Below are positions 20,197 through 29,721 of a stretch of 64,000 bases of DNA, piece by piece. Below the pieces are notes generated by a model. It saw only the letters and a program-made list of their open reading frames with translations. It did not search any database and was not told the origin of the DNA. Each line of letters opens with the position of its first letter. Within the stretch, counting starts at the first letter, position 1. The position numbers and the translations under genes were made by a program. This DNA is from RBG-16-66-20 sp035308765 (GTDB lineage: Bacteria > Pseudomonadota > Gammaproteobacteria > Burkholderiales > SG8-39), in the NCBI GenBank assembly GCA_035308765.1, contig DATGGA010000004.1:1-64000 (forward strand), in the 5' to 3' direction.

Positions 20197-20216
20197 GTTC
20201 CCGCTTTCGCGGGAAC
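20197..20216. repeat. Dispersed-type palindrome GTTCCCGC-TTTC-GCGGGAAC
   Basis: A perfect 8-base inverted repeat with a four-base loop, directly after the methyltransferase stop and convergent with the CDGSH gene. Its sequence and its leftward translation (SRESGNP) match a short palindrome widely scattered between genes in beta- and gammaproteobacteria, resembling neisserial dRS3 elements. It may also serve as a bidirectional terminator hairpin. Confidence 0.6.
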
Positions 20217-20225
20217 GACGTCTCT

Positions 20226-20462
20226 TTATACTTTCTTGTGCGACCCGTCGCAGAACGGCGGGCCGCCGCTGTGCTTGCACCCGCAGAGCCAGACCTTCTG
20301 CGCCTCGGTCATGGTGAATTTCACGGGAGTGAATTCGGTGGTTTTGTGCGAGCCGTCGCAAAACGGCTGGCGCTTGGACTGCCCGCAGGCGCACCACCAG
20401 TAGTCGCCCGGCGCCAGTTCGACGGCGTAAGGCGATTTCTGCGGAATCAGCGGCTCTGCCAT
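20226..20462 (-). CDS. Double CDGSH iron-sulfur protein
   Basis: 78 residues. Two CDGSH motifs (C-x-C-x2-S-x3-P-x-C-D-G-S-H) are complete: CACGQSKRQPFCDGSH and CGCKHSGGPPFCDGSH. Each binds one [2Fe-2S] cluster by three Cys and one His, as in MitoNEET relatives and the bacterial tandem-CDGSH proteins. The role is probably redox or cluster transfer. The start overlaps the end of dnaB by 16 bases, so it is transcribed with it. Confidence 0.93.
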   Translation of the reverse strand: MAEPLIPQKSPYAVELAPGDYWWCACGQSKRQPFCDGSHKTTEFTPVKFTMTEAQKVWLCGCKHSGGPPFCDGSHKKV

Positions 20463-21853
20463 GCCCCCTCCCTCGCCCGGTCCTCGAACCTGGTGTGCTC
20501 GCCGAGGAAAGTCAGGTTGACCCTGCCGATCGGGCCGTTGCGCTGCTTGCCGATGATCACTTCGGCGGTGCCCTTGGATTCGGGCTTCTCGGGGAAATAA
20601 ACCTCGTCGCGGTAGATGAACAGGATCACGTCGGCATCCTGCTCGATGGCGCCCGATTCGCGCAGGTCCGACATCATCGGCCGCTTGTCGTTGCGAGTCT
20701 CCAGCGCCCGGTTGAGCTGCGACAGCGCAACCACGGGCGCCCCCAGTTCCTTGGCGAGCGCCTTGAGCGAGCGCGATATCTCGGAGATCTCGGTGGCGCG
20801 GTTCTCGCCGTCGCTCGAGGCCGACATCAGCTGCAGGTAGTCCACCATCACCAGGCCCAGCTTGCCGCACTGGCGGTGGATGCGCCGCGCGCGGGTGCGC
20901 AGTTCGAGTGCGTTCAGCGCCCCGGTCTCGTCGATGAAGATCGGCGCGTCGTGCATCTTGCCCATCGCCGTGGACAGCCGGCTCCACTCCTCGTCGTTCA
21001 GGCGCCCGGTGCGCATTTTGTGCTGGTCGACGCGGGCGATCGAGCCGAGCATGCGCATGGCAAGCTGCGCGGCGCCCATTTCCATGCTGAAAATCGCCAC
21101 CGGGACACCGTTTTCCACGGCCACGTGCTCGGCGATGTTCAGCGCGAAAGCCGTCTTGCCCATGGAGGGACGGCCGGCGACGATGACCAGGTCGCCTTCC
21201 TGCAGCCCGGCGGTCCGCTCGTCGAGATCGACGAAGCCCGTCGGCAGGCCGGTGACGTCGGATTTGTTTTCCTGGCGGTAAAGATGGTCGATGCGCTCGA
21301 ATACGCGCGCCAGTACCGGCTGGATCGCCTCGAAGCCCTGGGTGCCGCGCTGCCCCTTCTCGCCCACTTCCAGGATGCGGGACTCCGCCTCGTCCAGCAT
21401 CTGGCCGATATCCTTGCCGGAGGGCGCCAGCGCGGATTCGGCGATCTCCGTGGCAACCGTGATCAGCCGGCGCTGCACCGCGCGCTCGCGTACCAGCTCG
21501 GCATAGCGGCGGATATTGAGCGCGCTCGGCGTGTTCTGCGCGAGGGACCCCAGGTAAGCCGGGCCGCCGGTGCGGTCCTTGTCCTCGCTGGCTTCGATCG
21601 ATTCGGCGATCGTCACCACGTCGGCCGGCTTGGCCTGCTCGATCAGCTTGGAAAGGTGGCGGAAGATGCGCCGGTGGTCGTCGCGGTAGAAGTCATCCGC
21701 CGTGACCAGGTCGGCAATTTTGTCGAAGGCCTGGTTGTCGAGCAGCAGGCCGCCCAGCAGCGACTGTTCGGCCTCGACCGAGTGCGGCGGTACCCTTAGC
21801 GCGAGGAGCTGGGGATCGCCGGGCTCGCTGCGGCGCGCTTGGGGTTGGGCCAT
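20447..21853 (-). CDS. dnaB: Replicative DNA helicase DnaB
   Basis: 468 residues. The N-terminal primase-binding domain starts at PHSVEAEQSLLGGLLLDN. The RecA-like helicase domain has Walker A VIVAGRPSMGKTAF, Walker B LGLVMVDYLQLM, and the H4/arginine-finger region LRESGAIEQDADVILFIYRDE. It is the hexameric 5'-3' helicase of the replication fork. It follows the rpsF-priB-rpsR-rplI operon, separated by tandem terminator-like hairpins, in the standard betaproteobacterial order. No intein is present. Confidence 0.97.
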   Translation of the reverse strand: MAQPQARRSEPGDPQLLALRVPPHSVEAEQSLLGGLLLDNQAFDKIADLVTADDFYRDDHRRIFRHLSKLIEQAKPADVVTIAESIEASEDKDRTGGPAYLGSLAQNTPSALNIRRYAELVRERAVQRRLITVATEIAESALAPSGKDIGQMLDEAESRILEVGEKGQRGTQGFEAIQPVLARVFERIDHLYRQENKSDVTGLPTGFVDLDERTAGLQEGDLVIVAGRPSMGKTAFALNIAEHVAVENGVPVAIFSMEMGAAQLAMRMLGSIARVDQHKMRTGRLNDEEWSRLSTAMGKMHDAPIFIDETGALNALELRTRARRIHRQCGKLGLVMVDYLQLMSASSDGENRATEISEISRSLKALAKELGAPVVALSQLNRALETRNDKRPMMSDLRESGAIEQDADVILFIYRDEVYFPEKPESKGTAEVIIGKQRNGPIGRVNLTFLGEHTRFEDRAREGAWQSR

Positions 21854-21877
21854 GGGAGTCAGGCCATTCTAGAAAAG

Positions 21878-21934
21878 AAAAAGGGCCGTTGCCAGCCCTC
21901 GATAAGGAAAAAGGGCCGTTGCCGGCCCTTTTTT
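21878..21934 (-). terminator. Tandem hairpin repeats ending the rpsF-rplI operon
   Basis: The 16-base string AAAAAGGGCCGTTGCC occurs at 21878-21893 and again at 21908-21923, 30 bases apart. The copy next to rplI forms a strong hairpin AAGGGCC-GGCAAC-GGCCCTT followed by T-runs on both strands, a good intrinsic terminator for the leftward ribosomal operon. The second copy is degraded (CCAGCCC) and has a weaker stem. The pair looks like a local duplication, just upstream of the dnaB start. Confidence 0.75.
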
Positions 21935-21962
21935 GCATTAAAACTTCAGCGAGAAAATATTT

Positions 21963-22412
21963 TCAGGCTTCGCCGGCCACCGATACTGTGATGGTGACCA
22001 CCACGTCCGTGTGCAGCGCGATCTGCGTCGGATATTCGCCGACCTGCTTCAGAGCCCCGGCCGGCATGCGGACATTCGCGCGCTCGACCTCGTGGCCCTG
22101 CGCCTTGAGCGCCTCGACGATGTCGTAGTTGGTCACGGAACCGAACAGGCGCCCGTCCACGCCGGCCTTCTGCGTGATCTTCAGCACCAGCCCGTCCAGC
22201 TTCGCGCCGCGCTCCTGCGCCTGGGCGAGGGCCGCGGCCTGGGCCTTCTCCAGCTCGGCGCGGCGGATTTCGAAGGCCTTCAGGTTCTCTTCGGTCGCGC
22301 GCTTGGCCTTGCCCTTGGGAATCAGGAAGTTGCGCGCGTAGCCGTCCTTGACCTTGACCACGTCGCCCAGGTTGCCCAGATTGGCGAGCTTTTCCATCAG
22401 GATTACTTGCAT
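21963..22412 (-). CDS. rplI: 50S ribosomal protein L9
   Basis: 149 residues, normal length. MQVILMEKLANLGNLGDVVKVKDGY and ARNFLIPKGKA are the rRNA-binding N-terminal domain signature; a charged helix and the C-terminal domain follow. It is the last gene of the rpsF-priB-rpsR-rplI operon and is followed by a terminator. Confidence 0.98.
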   Translation of the reverse strand: MQVILMEKLANLGNLGDVVKVKDGYARNFLIPKGKAKRATEENLKAFEIRRAELEKAQAAALAQAQERGAKLDGLVLKITQKAGVDGRLFGSVTNYDIVEALKAQGHEVERANVRMPAGALKQVGEYPTQIALHTDVVVTITVSVAGEA

Positions 22413-22433
22413 GGCGCGTATTTTCCTATTTTC

Positions 22434-22724
22434 TCAGTGCAGGTCGGTGAACGGCATCAGCGCGAGGAAGCGCGCGCGCTTGACCGCCGTCGACAGCTGG
22501 CGCTGGTAGCCGGCGGAGGTGCCGGTGATGCGCGCCGGGATGATGCGGCCGTTCTCGTTGATGAAGTCCTTGAGAATGTCGATGGCCTTGTAGTCGACCC
22601 ATTCGATCTTCTCGGCGGTGAAGCGGCAGAACTTGCGGCGGCGGAACAGCGCCCGCTGCCCGCGGTCCTTCTTGTCCTTGCCCTTGAACTTTCCCTTGCC
22701 CTTGCCGCGTCTCGGTGGAGGCAT
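22434..22724 (-). CDS. rpsR: 30S ribosomal protein S18
   Basis: 96 residues from ATG 22724 (MPPPRRGKGKGKFKGK). The S18 core is RRRKFCRFTAEKIEWVDYKAIDILKDF and IIPARITGTSAGYQRQLSTAVKRARFLAL. The basic N-terminal tail is longer than in E. coli (75 residues), as is usual in betaproteobacteria. It begins one base after the priB stop. S18 pairs with S6 on the platform of the small subunit. Confidence 0.97.
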   Translation of the reverse strand: MPPPRRGKGKGKFKGKDKKDRGQRALFRRRKFCRFTAEKIEWVDYKAIDILKDFINENGRIIPARITGTSAGYQRQLSTAVKRARFLALMPFTDLH

Positions 22725-22725
22725 G

Positions 22726-23037
22726 TCAATTCCCTTCCATGAATTCAATGTTCGTCACGTGCAGCACCGGCTTCTTCGAATACCGGCTCTTCGCACACAA
22801 AAATCCTTCGGCTTTCAGCTGCCGGCCCAAGGCGCTGGCGGCCAGCAGCCTTGCCTGCGCTTCAAACGCAACCGCGTCGATCTCGGCTTTGACCTTGCGC
22901 TGCGCGCCGGCTTCGGCGCGCTCCGACTCATGCATCAAGCGGAACTCCACGACCGGAATCCCGCCCGGCGTATGCCGCAATGTGTCCAATGCCGTGATCA
23001 CACCGGAAATCTCGACCTTATTCGCCGGGCCGCTCAA
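22726..23037 (-). CDS. priB: Primosomal replication protein PriB
   Basis: 103 residues. NKVEISGVITALDTLRHTPGGIPVVEFRLMHESERAEAG is the single-strand-binding OB-fold of PriB/SSB-like proteins in its usual position between rpsF and rpsR. It stabilises PriA at stalled forks. The start is TTG at 23037, overlapping the rpsF stop as TTGA, consistent with low, coupled translation. Confidence 0.93.
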   Translation of the reverse strand: MSGPANKVEISGVITALDTLRHTPGGIPVVEFRLMHESERAEAGAQRKVKAEIDAVAFEAQARLLAASALGRQLKAEGFLCAKSRYSKKPVLHVTNIEFMEGN

Positions 23038-23438
23038 GCCGGCGCGGACGCGGCCGCCGGAGCCTCGGCCGCAGCCGGGACGTCAGCGGGTTTCGCCTCG
23101 CCCATCATCGAGCGCGACTTTTCCTCCTTCATCATCGGGGAGGGGTCCACCACCGCCTTGGTCATCTTGACGGTCAGGTGGCGCAGCACCGCGTCGTTGA
23201 AGCGGAACGAGTGCTCGAGCTCGGTGATGGTCTCGTTGTCGCACTCGATGTTCATGAGGACATAGTGCGCCTTGTGCACCTTGGCCAGCGGGTACGCCAG
23301 CTGGCGCCGGCCCCAGTCCTCGAGGCGATGCACCTTGCCGTTGCGCGCCGCTACGATGCCCTTGTAGCGCTCGACCATCGCCGGAACCTGCTCGCTCTGG
23401 TCAGGATGGACGATGAAACAGATTTCGTAATGCCGCAT
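23034..23438 (-). CDS. rpsF: 30S ribosomal protein S6
   Basis: 134 residues. MRHYEICFIVHPDQSEQVPAMVERYKG, the RRQLAYPLAKVHKAHYVLMNIE core and the RHLTVKMT end of the ferredoxin-like fold identify S6. A C-terminal tail rich in Ala/Pro/Glu (from about residue 105) is longer than in E. coli. AAGGAG stands nine bases before the ATG. First gene of the operon; a promoter and a leader hairpin lie upstream. Confidence 0.97.
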   Translation of the reverse strand: MRHYEICFIVHPDQSEQVPAMVERYKGIVAARNGKVHRLEDWGRRQLAYPLAKVHKAHYVLMNIECDNETITELEHSFRFNDAVLRHLTVKMTKAVVDPSPMMKEEKSRSMMGEAKPADVPAAAEAPAAASAPA

Positions 23439-23463
23439 TCGGTGATTCTCCTTATGGGTAAGC

Positions 23464-23484
23464 CACCCCTAATGCGTTAGGGTG
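23464..23484 (-). promoter_or_regulatory. Leader hairpin upstream of rpsF (possible S6:S18 autoregulatory site)
   Basis: Read leftward: CACCCTAA-CGCA-TTAGGGGTG, an 8-base stem with one bulged G, in the transcribed leader about 25 bases before the rpsF start. Leaders of rpsF operons in many bacteria bind the S6:S18 dimer and shut down translation. The position fits that role, but I cannot confirm the conserved motif of that RNA here. Confidence 0.35.
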
Positions 23485-23502
23485 TAGCAAGGAAGGGCGC
23501 GG

Positions 23503-23532
23503 ATTGTACGGTAAATCAGGGGGATAGCACAA
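23503..23532 (-). promoter_or_regulatory. Sigma-70 promoter of rpsF operon
   Basis: Read leftward: -35 TTGTGC (23527-23532), 18-base spacer, -10 TACAAT (23503-23508). The start point would be near 23496, giving a leader of about 55-60 bases that includes the hairpin at 23464-23484. Confidence 0.55.
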
Positions 23533-23533
23533 G

Positions 23534-23920
23534 TCAGGCGAAACGGGCCCCGCGCGCCGCCAGCAAGGTCCTCAGCAGCGACCGGTGGCAGCGTCCTTCG
23601 TCGGCGCAGTAGCAGCCCACGGAGAAATCGGCCTGGCGGGATAGCGCCGCCAGCAGGTCGAGTGCCCGGCTTGCCGGCCCGGCCGCCATTTCCGACCGAT
23701 AGCGCTTGGCGAAAGCGGCCCACTGCTTGTCGGTCTCCGCGCCCTGTCCGAGTTTCACGGTCTGGACGCTGGGTGCGAGTTCCGGGAGCCAGACGTCGTA
23801 CCAGTCCTGCCGGGAAAACTCGGCTTTGGGCACGCCGCGCGGCGGCTTGCGCACGGTTCCGATCCGCAGGCCCTCGCCCTGCACGCGCTTGCTGCCGAGG
23901 CGGACTACGCGGATCGCCAT
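23534..23920 (-). CDS. DUF488-family protein
   Basis: 128 residues. IRVVRLGSKRVQGEGLRIGTVRKPPRGV, SRQDWYDVWLPELAPS, and the C-terminal Cys cluster SVGCYCADEGRCHRSLLRTLL are typical of DUF488 proteins, whose function is unknown. It starts five bases after the rlmB stop and so closes the rnr-rlmB operon. Confidence 0.88.
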   Translation of the reverse strand: MAIRVVRLGSKRVQGEGLRIGTVRKPPRGVPKAEFSRQDWYDVWLPELAPSVQTVKLGQGAETDKQWAAFAKRYRSEMAAGPASRALDLLAALSRQADFSVGCYCADEGRCHRSLLRTLLAARGARFA

Positions 23921-23925
23921 GGCCC

Positions 23926-24669
23926 CTACCGGCGCCTCACCGACTCGAACAGGCAGATCCCTGCCGCCACCGACACGTTCAGGCTCTCTACCTGCCCGCG
24001 CATCGGCACCTTTACCAGCAGGTCGCAGCTTTCTCGCGTCAGGCGGCGCATGCCCTCGCCTTCGGCGCCCAGGACCCAGGCGATGGACTTGGGCAGGTCG
24101 GCCTCGAACAGCGACTTTCCCGCCCGTTCGTCCATGCCCACGATCCAGATGTTCCTGTCCTTCAGGTCGGCCAGGGTCCGCGCCAGGTTGGTGACCATGA
24201 AGTAAGGCGTGATCTCGGCCGCGCCGCTCGCCACCTTCGATACGGTGGCGTTGATGCCCGCGGCGTGGTCCTTGGGCGCGATCACTGCGTTCGCGCCGGC
24301 CGCATTGGCCACGCGCAGGCAGGCGCCCAGGTTGTGCGGATCGGTCACGCCATCCAGCACCAGCAGCATGGGCGGGGTTTGCAGCGCCTCCAGCAGTTCT
24401 TCGAGCGTCTGCTTCTGCGAGTTCACCTGCACGCGGGCGACGACGCCCTGATGGCGGCCGCCGCCGGCCATGCCTTCCAACCGCGTCGCGGATACGCGCA
24501 TCAGGCGCGCGCCGGCGCGCTCGACCTGCACCGCGAAATCCTTCGCACGCGCGTCCTTGCGCGATTCATCGAGGAACACTTCGAGCACCGATTTCGGGTC
24601 CGCGCGCAGGCGCGCGAGTACCGTGTGAAAACCGAAAATGACGCGCTCAGCGTCGCTTGCCATCGCCAT
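23926..24669 (-). CDS. rlmB: 23S rRNA (guanosine-2'-O-)-methyltransferase RlmB
   Basis: 247 residues. The N-terminal substrate-binding domain (RVIFGFHTVLARL) is followed by the SpoU/TrmH knot: LVLDGVTDPHNLGACLRVANAAGA (motif 1), WVLGAEGEGMRRL (motif 2) and VPMRGQVESLNVSVAAGICLFE (motif 3). It methylates G2251 of 23S rRNA. It overlaps the end of rnr by up to 23 bases; ATG 24663 is an alternative start. The rnr-rlmB pairing is conserved in proteobacteria. Confidence 0.95.
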   Translation of the reverse strand: MAMASDAERVIFGFHTVLARLRADPKSVLEVFLDESRKDARAKDFAVQVERAGARLMRVSATRLEGMAGGGRHQGVVARVQVNSQKQTLEELLEALQTPPMLLVLDGVTDPHNLGACLRVANAAGANAVIAPKDHAAGINATVSKVASGAAEITPYFMVTNLARTLADLKDRNIWIVGMDERAGKSLFEADLPKSIAWVLGAEGEGMRRLTRESCDLLVKVPMRGQVESLNVSVAAGICLFESVRRR

Positions 24670-26767
24670 CCGCCGGCACCAGGTCGATCTTGCGGGTCTC
24701 GAGGTCCACGCGCACCAGCTTCACCTTGATGCGGTCGGCCAGCCGGTAGCGCTTGCCGGTACGCTCGCCGAGGAGCATGTGCCGGTTGGCCTCATAGCGG
24801 TAGTAGTCGCGCCCGAGTTCCGAAATGTGTACCAGGCCGTCGACGTAGTACTGGTCCAGCATCACGAACAGGCCGAACGCGGTGACGCCGGTGACGGTGC
24901 CCTCGAACACCCCGCCCACCTGGTCCTGCATGTAGTAGCACTTGAGCCAGTTCTCGACGTCGCGGCTGGCGTCGTCGGCGCGGCGCTCCGTCTCGGAGCA
25001 GTGCCGCCCCAGCTCGGCCCAGTCCACGCCCTCGTATTTCCGGTTGGCGAGCACCGCCTTGATCGCGCGGTGCACCAGCAGGTCGGGATAGCGGCGGATC
25101 GGCGAAGTGAAGTGCGCGTAGGCCTCGAACGCGAGCCCGAAATGGCCCAGGTTCTCCGGCGTGTAGACCGCCTGCTTGAGCGAGCGCAGCAGGATCGTCT
25201 GCAGCAGCGAGAAATCGGGACGCGGCCTGATCTTCTGCAGCAGCGCCGCGTAATCCTTGGGCGTGGGCTTTTCGCCGCCCGGCAGCGCGAGGCCCAGTTC
25301 GGCAAGGAAATCGCGCAGCGCGGATACCTTTTCCGGCGCCGGCACGTCGTGCACGCGGTAGAGCGCCGGATGGCCGCGCTCGGCGAGGAAGTTGCCGGCG
25401 CAGACGTTCGCCGCCAGCATGCACTCCTCGATCAGGCGGTGCGCCTCGTTGCGCGGCTCGGGAACGATGCGCAGGATCTTGCCGTTGGCATCGAACTCCA
25501 TCCTGGTCTCGACGGATTCGAAATCAATGGCGCCGCGCCGGCTGCGTTCCTCGGCCAGGACCTTGTATACCTCGTACAGCGTCTTCAGGTCCGCGTTCGC
25601 CTTGCCCTTGGAAATCATCTCCCACACGCCGGTGTAGGTGAGCCGCGCCCGGGAGTGGAACACCGCCGCGTAGAACTCGTAGCGCACCACCTTGCCGTTC
25701 GGGCCGATCGCCATGTCGCAGACCATCGCCAGCCGGTCGACGTTCGGATTGAGCGAACACAGCCCGTTGGAGAGCTTCTCGGGCAGCATCGGGATCACCC
25801 GGCGCGGGAAGTACACCGAGGTGCCGCGCTCGCGCGCCTCCTCGTCGAGCGCATCGCCCGTGCGCACGTAGTGGCTCACGTCTGCGATTGCAACCCTCAA
25901 GCGGAATCCCTTGCCTTCGCGCACCGCATGCACCGCGTCGTCGAAGTCCTTGGCGGTTTCGCCGTCGATGGTGACGAAAGGCAGATCGCGCAGATCGCGC
26001 CGTCCCTTTGCGTCCTCTGCGCGCACCTCATCCGGCATCGCACGCGCGAGCGCCATGGCTTTTTTCGAGAATTCGTGCGGCAGGTCGAACTTGCGCAGCG
26101 CGATCTCGATTTCCATGCCCGGATCGGTGTAGCCGCCGAGCACTTCCACGACCCTGCCGATGGGCTGCGCGTGCTTAGAGGGCTGCGCGACCAGTTCCAC
26201 CGTGGCCACCTGCCCCGGCTTGGCACGCCCGGTTTCGTTCGGCGGGATCAGGATGTCGGTGGCGATGCGCCGGTCTTCCGGCACCAGGAACAGCACGCCG
26301 TGCTCCTTTTGCAGGCGGCCGACGATGCGGCGGTTGGCGCGCGACAGTACTTCGACGATCGTCCCCGCGGGCCGGCCGCGCGGATCCTGGCCGGCAATAC
26401 GCACCGATGCACGGTCGCCGTGCAGCACCTGGCGCATTTCGGCCTGCGGCAGGAACACCGGCGGGCCGCCGTCGTCCGGGATCAGGAAGCCGTGGCCGTC
26501 GCGATGGCCTTCGATGCGGCCGGCGATCACGGCGATGCGCCGCGCGATCAGGAAACTGCCGGCGCGGTTCTGCACCACCTGCCCGGCGCGCTCCAGATCA
26601 GCGAGCGCGGCCGCGCGCTCGCGGCCGCTGCCCGCGATCCCGGCCATCAATTCGACGCGGGTCAGCGGCGCGCCGGCGCGCTCGAGCGCGGCGAGAATTT
26701 CGCGGCCGATGGATTCAGGCGCCGAAGCCGGCGGCCGAGGGGATTTTCCGTGTTTCTTCTTTGACAT
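24647..26767 (-). CDS. rnr: Ribonuclease R
   Basis: 706 residues. Cold-shock-like RNA-binding domains occupy the N-terminal third. The RNB catalytic domain contains TIDGETAKDFDDAVHA, with the metal-binding aspartates, and RVAIADVSHYV. A C-terminal S1 domain (FEGTVTGVTAFGLFVMLDQYYVDGLVHISELG) and a short basic tail follow. It is a processive 3'-5' exoribonuclease active on structured RNA. It is somewhat shorter than E. coli RNase R (813) because the Lys-rich tail is brief. Its start codon is embedded in the -35 box of the divergent tRNA promoter. Confidence 0.96.
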   Translation of the reverse strand: MSKKKHGKSPRPPASAPESIGREILAALERAGAPLTRVELMAGIAGSGRERAAALADLERAGQVVQNRAGSFLIARRIAVIAGRIEGHRDGHGFLIPDDGGPPVFLPQAEMRQVLHGDRASVRIAGQDPRGRPAGTIVEVLSRANRRIVGRLQKEHGVLFLVPEDRRIATDILIPPNETGRAKPGQVATVELVAQPSKHAQPIGRVVEVLGGYTDPGMEIEIALRKFDLPHEFSKKAMALARAMPDEVRAEDAKGRRDLRDLPFVTIDGETAKDFDDAVHAVREGKGFRLRVAIADVSHYVRTGDALDEEARERGTSVYFPRRVIPMLPEKLSNGLCSLNPNVDRLAMVCDMAIGPNGKVVRYEFYAAVFHSRARLTYTGVWEMISKGKANADLKTLYEVYKVLAEERSRRGAIDFESVETRMEFDANGKILRIVPEPRNEAHRLIEECMLAANVCAGNFLAERGHPALYRVHDVPAPEKVSALRDFLAELGLALPGGEKPTPKDYAALLQKIRPRPDFSLLQTILLRSLKQAVYTPENLGHFGLAFEAYAHFTSPIRRYPDLLVHRAIKAVLANRKYEGVDWAELGRHCSETERRADDASRDVENWLKCYYMQDQVGGVFEGTVTGVTAFGLFVMLDQYYVDGLVHISELGRDYYRYEANRHMLLGERTGKRYRLADRIKVKLVRVDLETRKIDLVPADGDGKRR

Positions 26768-26789
26768 GCGTGGGCTGGGACCCTAAAAT
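26761..26789 (+). promoter_or_regulatory. Sigma-70 promoter of tRNA-Leu
   Basis: TTGACA (26761-26766), exactly 17 bases, then TAAAAT (26784-26789), the best promoter match seen in the window. It is followed by a GC-rich discriminator (CGCCCCC), a hallmark of stringently controlled stable-RNA promoters. The -35 overlaps the start codon of the divergent rnr gene. Confidence 0.75.
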
Positions 26790-26798
26790 TCGCCCCCT

Positions 26799-26886
<88 letters not shown>

Positions 26887-26899
26887 GTGTAATCCATTC

Positions 26900-27247
26900 A
26901 TGTACGAAAACCGCACCCGCCCTCCGATCTCGCACGCAGCGTTCATCGTCAGGGTGGTGCGCAATGCGGCCGTTGCATTCGCGCTCACTCTGTTGTCCCT
27001 CGCCATTGGCATGGCTGGATACAGATTTCTTGAAAACCTGTCCTGGATGGACGCTTTTCTGAACTCGGCCATGCTGCTCGGCGGCATGGGACCAGTGAAC
27101 AACCCGGTGACGCCAGCCGGCAAGCTGTTCGCGGGCTGCTACGCGCTCTATGCCGGGCTGGTGTTCCTGATCGTGGCCGGCCTGCTGCTGGTGCCGCTCC
27201 TGCACCGCATCCTTCACCTCTTCCACTGGGAAGGGAAGGAAAAGTAG
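26900..27247 (+). CDS. Small membrane protein, pore-loop-like, function unknown
   Basis: 115 residues from ATG 26900; longer in-frame starts would run into the tRNA. There are two strong hydrophobic helices (about residues 12-36 and 73-97) flanking a re-entrant-like segment SWMDAFLNSAMLLGGMGPV. The helix-pore-helix plan, with a glycine-rich GGMGPV where potassium channels have TVGYG, recalls two-helix ion channels, but the filter does not match any I can name. It starts 13 bases after the tRNA and may be expressed by read-through from it. It ends seven bases from the convergent purA stop. Confidence 0.65.
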   Translation: MYENRTRPPISHAAFIVRVVRNAAVAFALTLLSLAIGMAGYRFLENLSWMDAFLNSAMLLGGMGPVNNPVTPAGKLFAGCYALYAGLVFLIVAGLLLVPLLHRILHLFHWEGKEK

Positions 27248-27254
27248 GCCTGCC

Positions 27255-28552
<1,298 letters not shown>

Positions 28553-28556
<4 letters not shown>

Positions 28557-29530
28557 TTTTTCCTTTTCTTCGGTTTCATCGCGGCGGCCAGGCTTCTCAA
28601 TTCGATCGAGAACCCGGTCGCGGCGCGCGGCCGGCCGAATGCCTTGCCGACTTCGTCGTAGCGCCCGCCGCGGGCGACGGCTCCGCTGACGCCGTCGCAA
28701 TAGGCGTCGAACACCACGCCGGAGTGATAGTGGTAGCCGCGCAGTTCGGCGAGGTCGAAGCTGACGGGAACGGACGAGGCTTTCGAAAGCGCGCGCAGGG
28801 TTTCCAGCGCTTTCTTCAGGTCCGGCAGCCGGGGAAGCTTCTTCTCCGCCAGATCCAGGATATCGGCTCCGCCATACAGGTCGGGCAACAGCAGCAGCGC
28901 GGCCCGCGTTTTCGCGTCCGTCCGCCTGGTCAGGGCCTTCAGGGCGGGGACGTCCTTCTTCTGCAGGGCTTCGAATAGTTCGACTTCAAGCTCGTGGCCG
29001 ATGCCCGCCGCCTGTACCACCGAGCGGAACACCGCGACGTGCCCGATATCCATGCGCGCGCCCCTGACCCCGGCCATGGCTAGCGACCGGCACAGCAGGC
29101 CCTGGATCTCGACGTCGCTCGCGATGCCGGCGTGGCCGAATATCTCCGCTCCGATCTGGATCGGCTCGCGCGTCGCGCCGGGGCCCGCAGGACGCGCGTG
29201 CAGCACGCTGCCGCAGTAGCACAGGCGCGTCACGCCCTTGCGGTTGAGCAGGTGGGCGTCAATGCGCGCCACCTGCGGCGTGATGTCGGCGCGGATACCC
29301 ATCATGCGGCCCGAAAGCTGGTCCACCAGCTTGAAGGTGCGCAGGTCGAGATCGTGTCCGGTACCGGTCAACAGCGAGTCGGTGAATTCCACCAGCGGCG
29401 GCATCACCAACTGGAAGCTATTTTTAATGAATAAATCCAAAATCGAACGACGCAACCATTCGATGCGCATCGCCTCTTCGGGCAGGACGTCTTCGATATG
29501 CTCGGGAAGCAGCCAGCGCATAGGCGTCAC
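28553..29530 (-). CDS. hisZ: ATP phosphoribosyltransferase regulatory subunit HisZ
   Basis: 325 residues. It is a class II aminoacyl-tRNA synthetase-like protein: RWLLPEHIEDVLPEEA, motif 2-like GIRADITPQVARIDAHLL and RLCYCGSVLH, and a degenerate motif 3 near GRYDEVGKAFGRPRAATGFSIEL. As a HisS paralogue beside purA and lacking a tRNA-binding domain it is HisZ, needed with short-form HisG for histidine synthesis. The start is GTG 29530 (GTGA overlap with the upstream gene) or ATG 29521. Confidence 0.93.
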
Positions 29531-29715
29531 CAGTTGGCAAGCAGAAGCAGCGCGAGCCCGACGATCATCGAGGTCAGCCCGAAGAACCGGATCTGTCCGT
29601 CCGAGAGCAGCATCAGGCGCCGGAAGGTCTCGCGCCAGGTATCAGGCGCGAGGAAGGGAAGCAATCCCTCGATCACCAGCACGAGGGCGAAGGCCATGAG
29701 TAGCGTGGTGCCCAT
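29527..29715 (-). CDS. DUF2065 (YjeT-like) small membrane protein
   Basis: 62 residues, two hydrophobic helices (LLMAFALVLVIEGLLPFLAP and GLTSMIVGLALLLLANW) joined by a short polar loop TWRETFRRLMLLSDGQIRFF. Size, sequence and its place between hflC and hisZ/purA match DUF2065/YjeT, whose role is unknown. It overlaps hisZ by four bases and follows hflC by six. Confidence 0.9.
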   Translation of the reverse strand: MGTTLLMAFALVLVIEGLLPFLAPDTWRETFRRLMLLSDGQIRFFGLTSMIVGLALLLLANW

Positions 29716-29721
29716 GGCCCA

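Noticed and set aside
24638..26764. A 708-codon rightward open frame opposite rnr
   Set aside because: His/Arg/Gln-rich shadow of the RNase R gene; no recognisable protein features.
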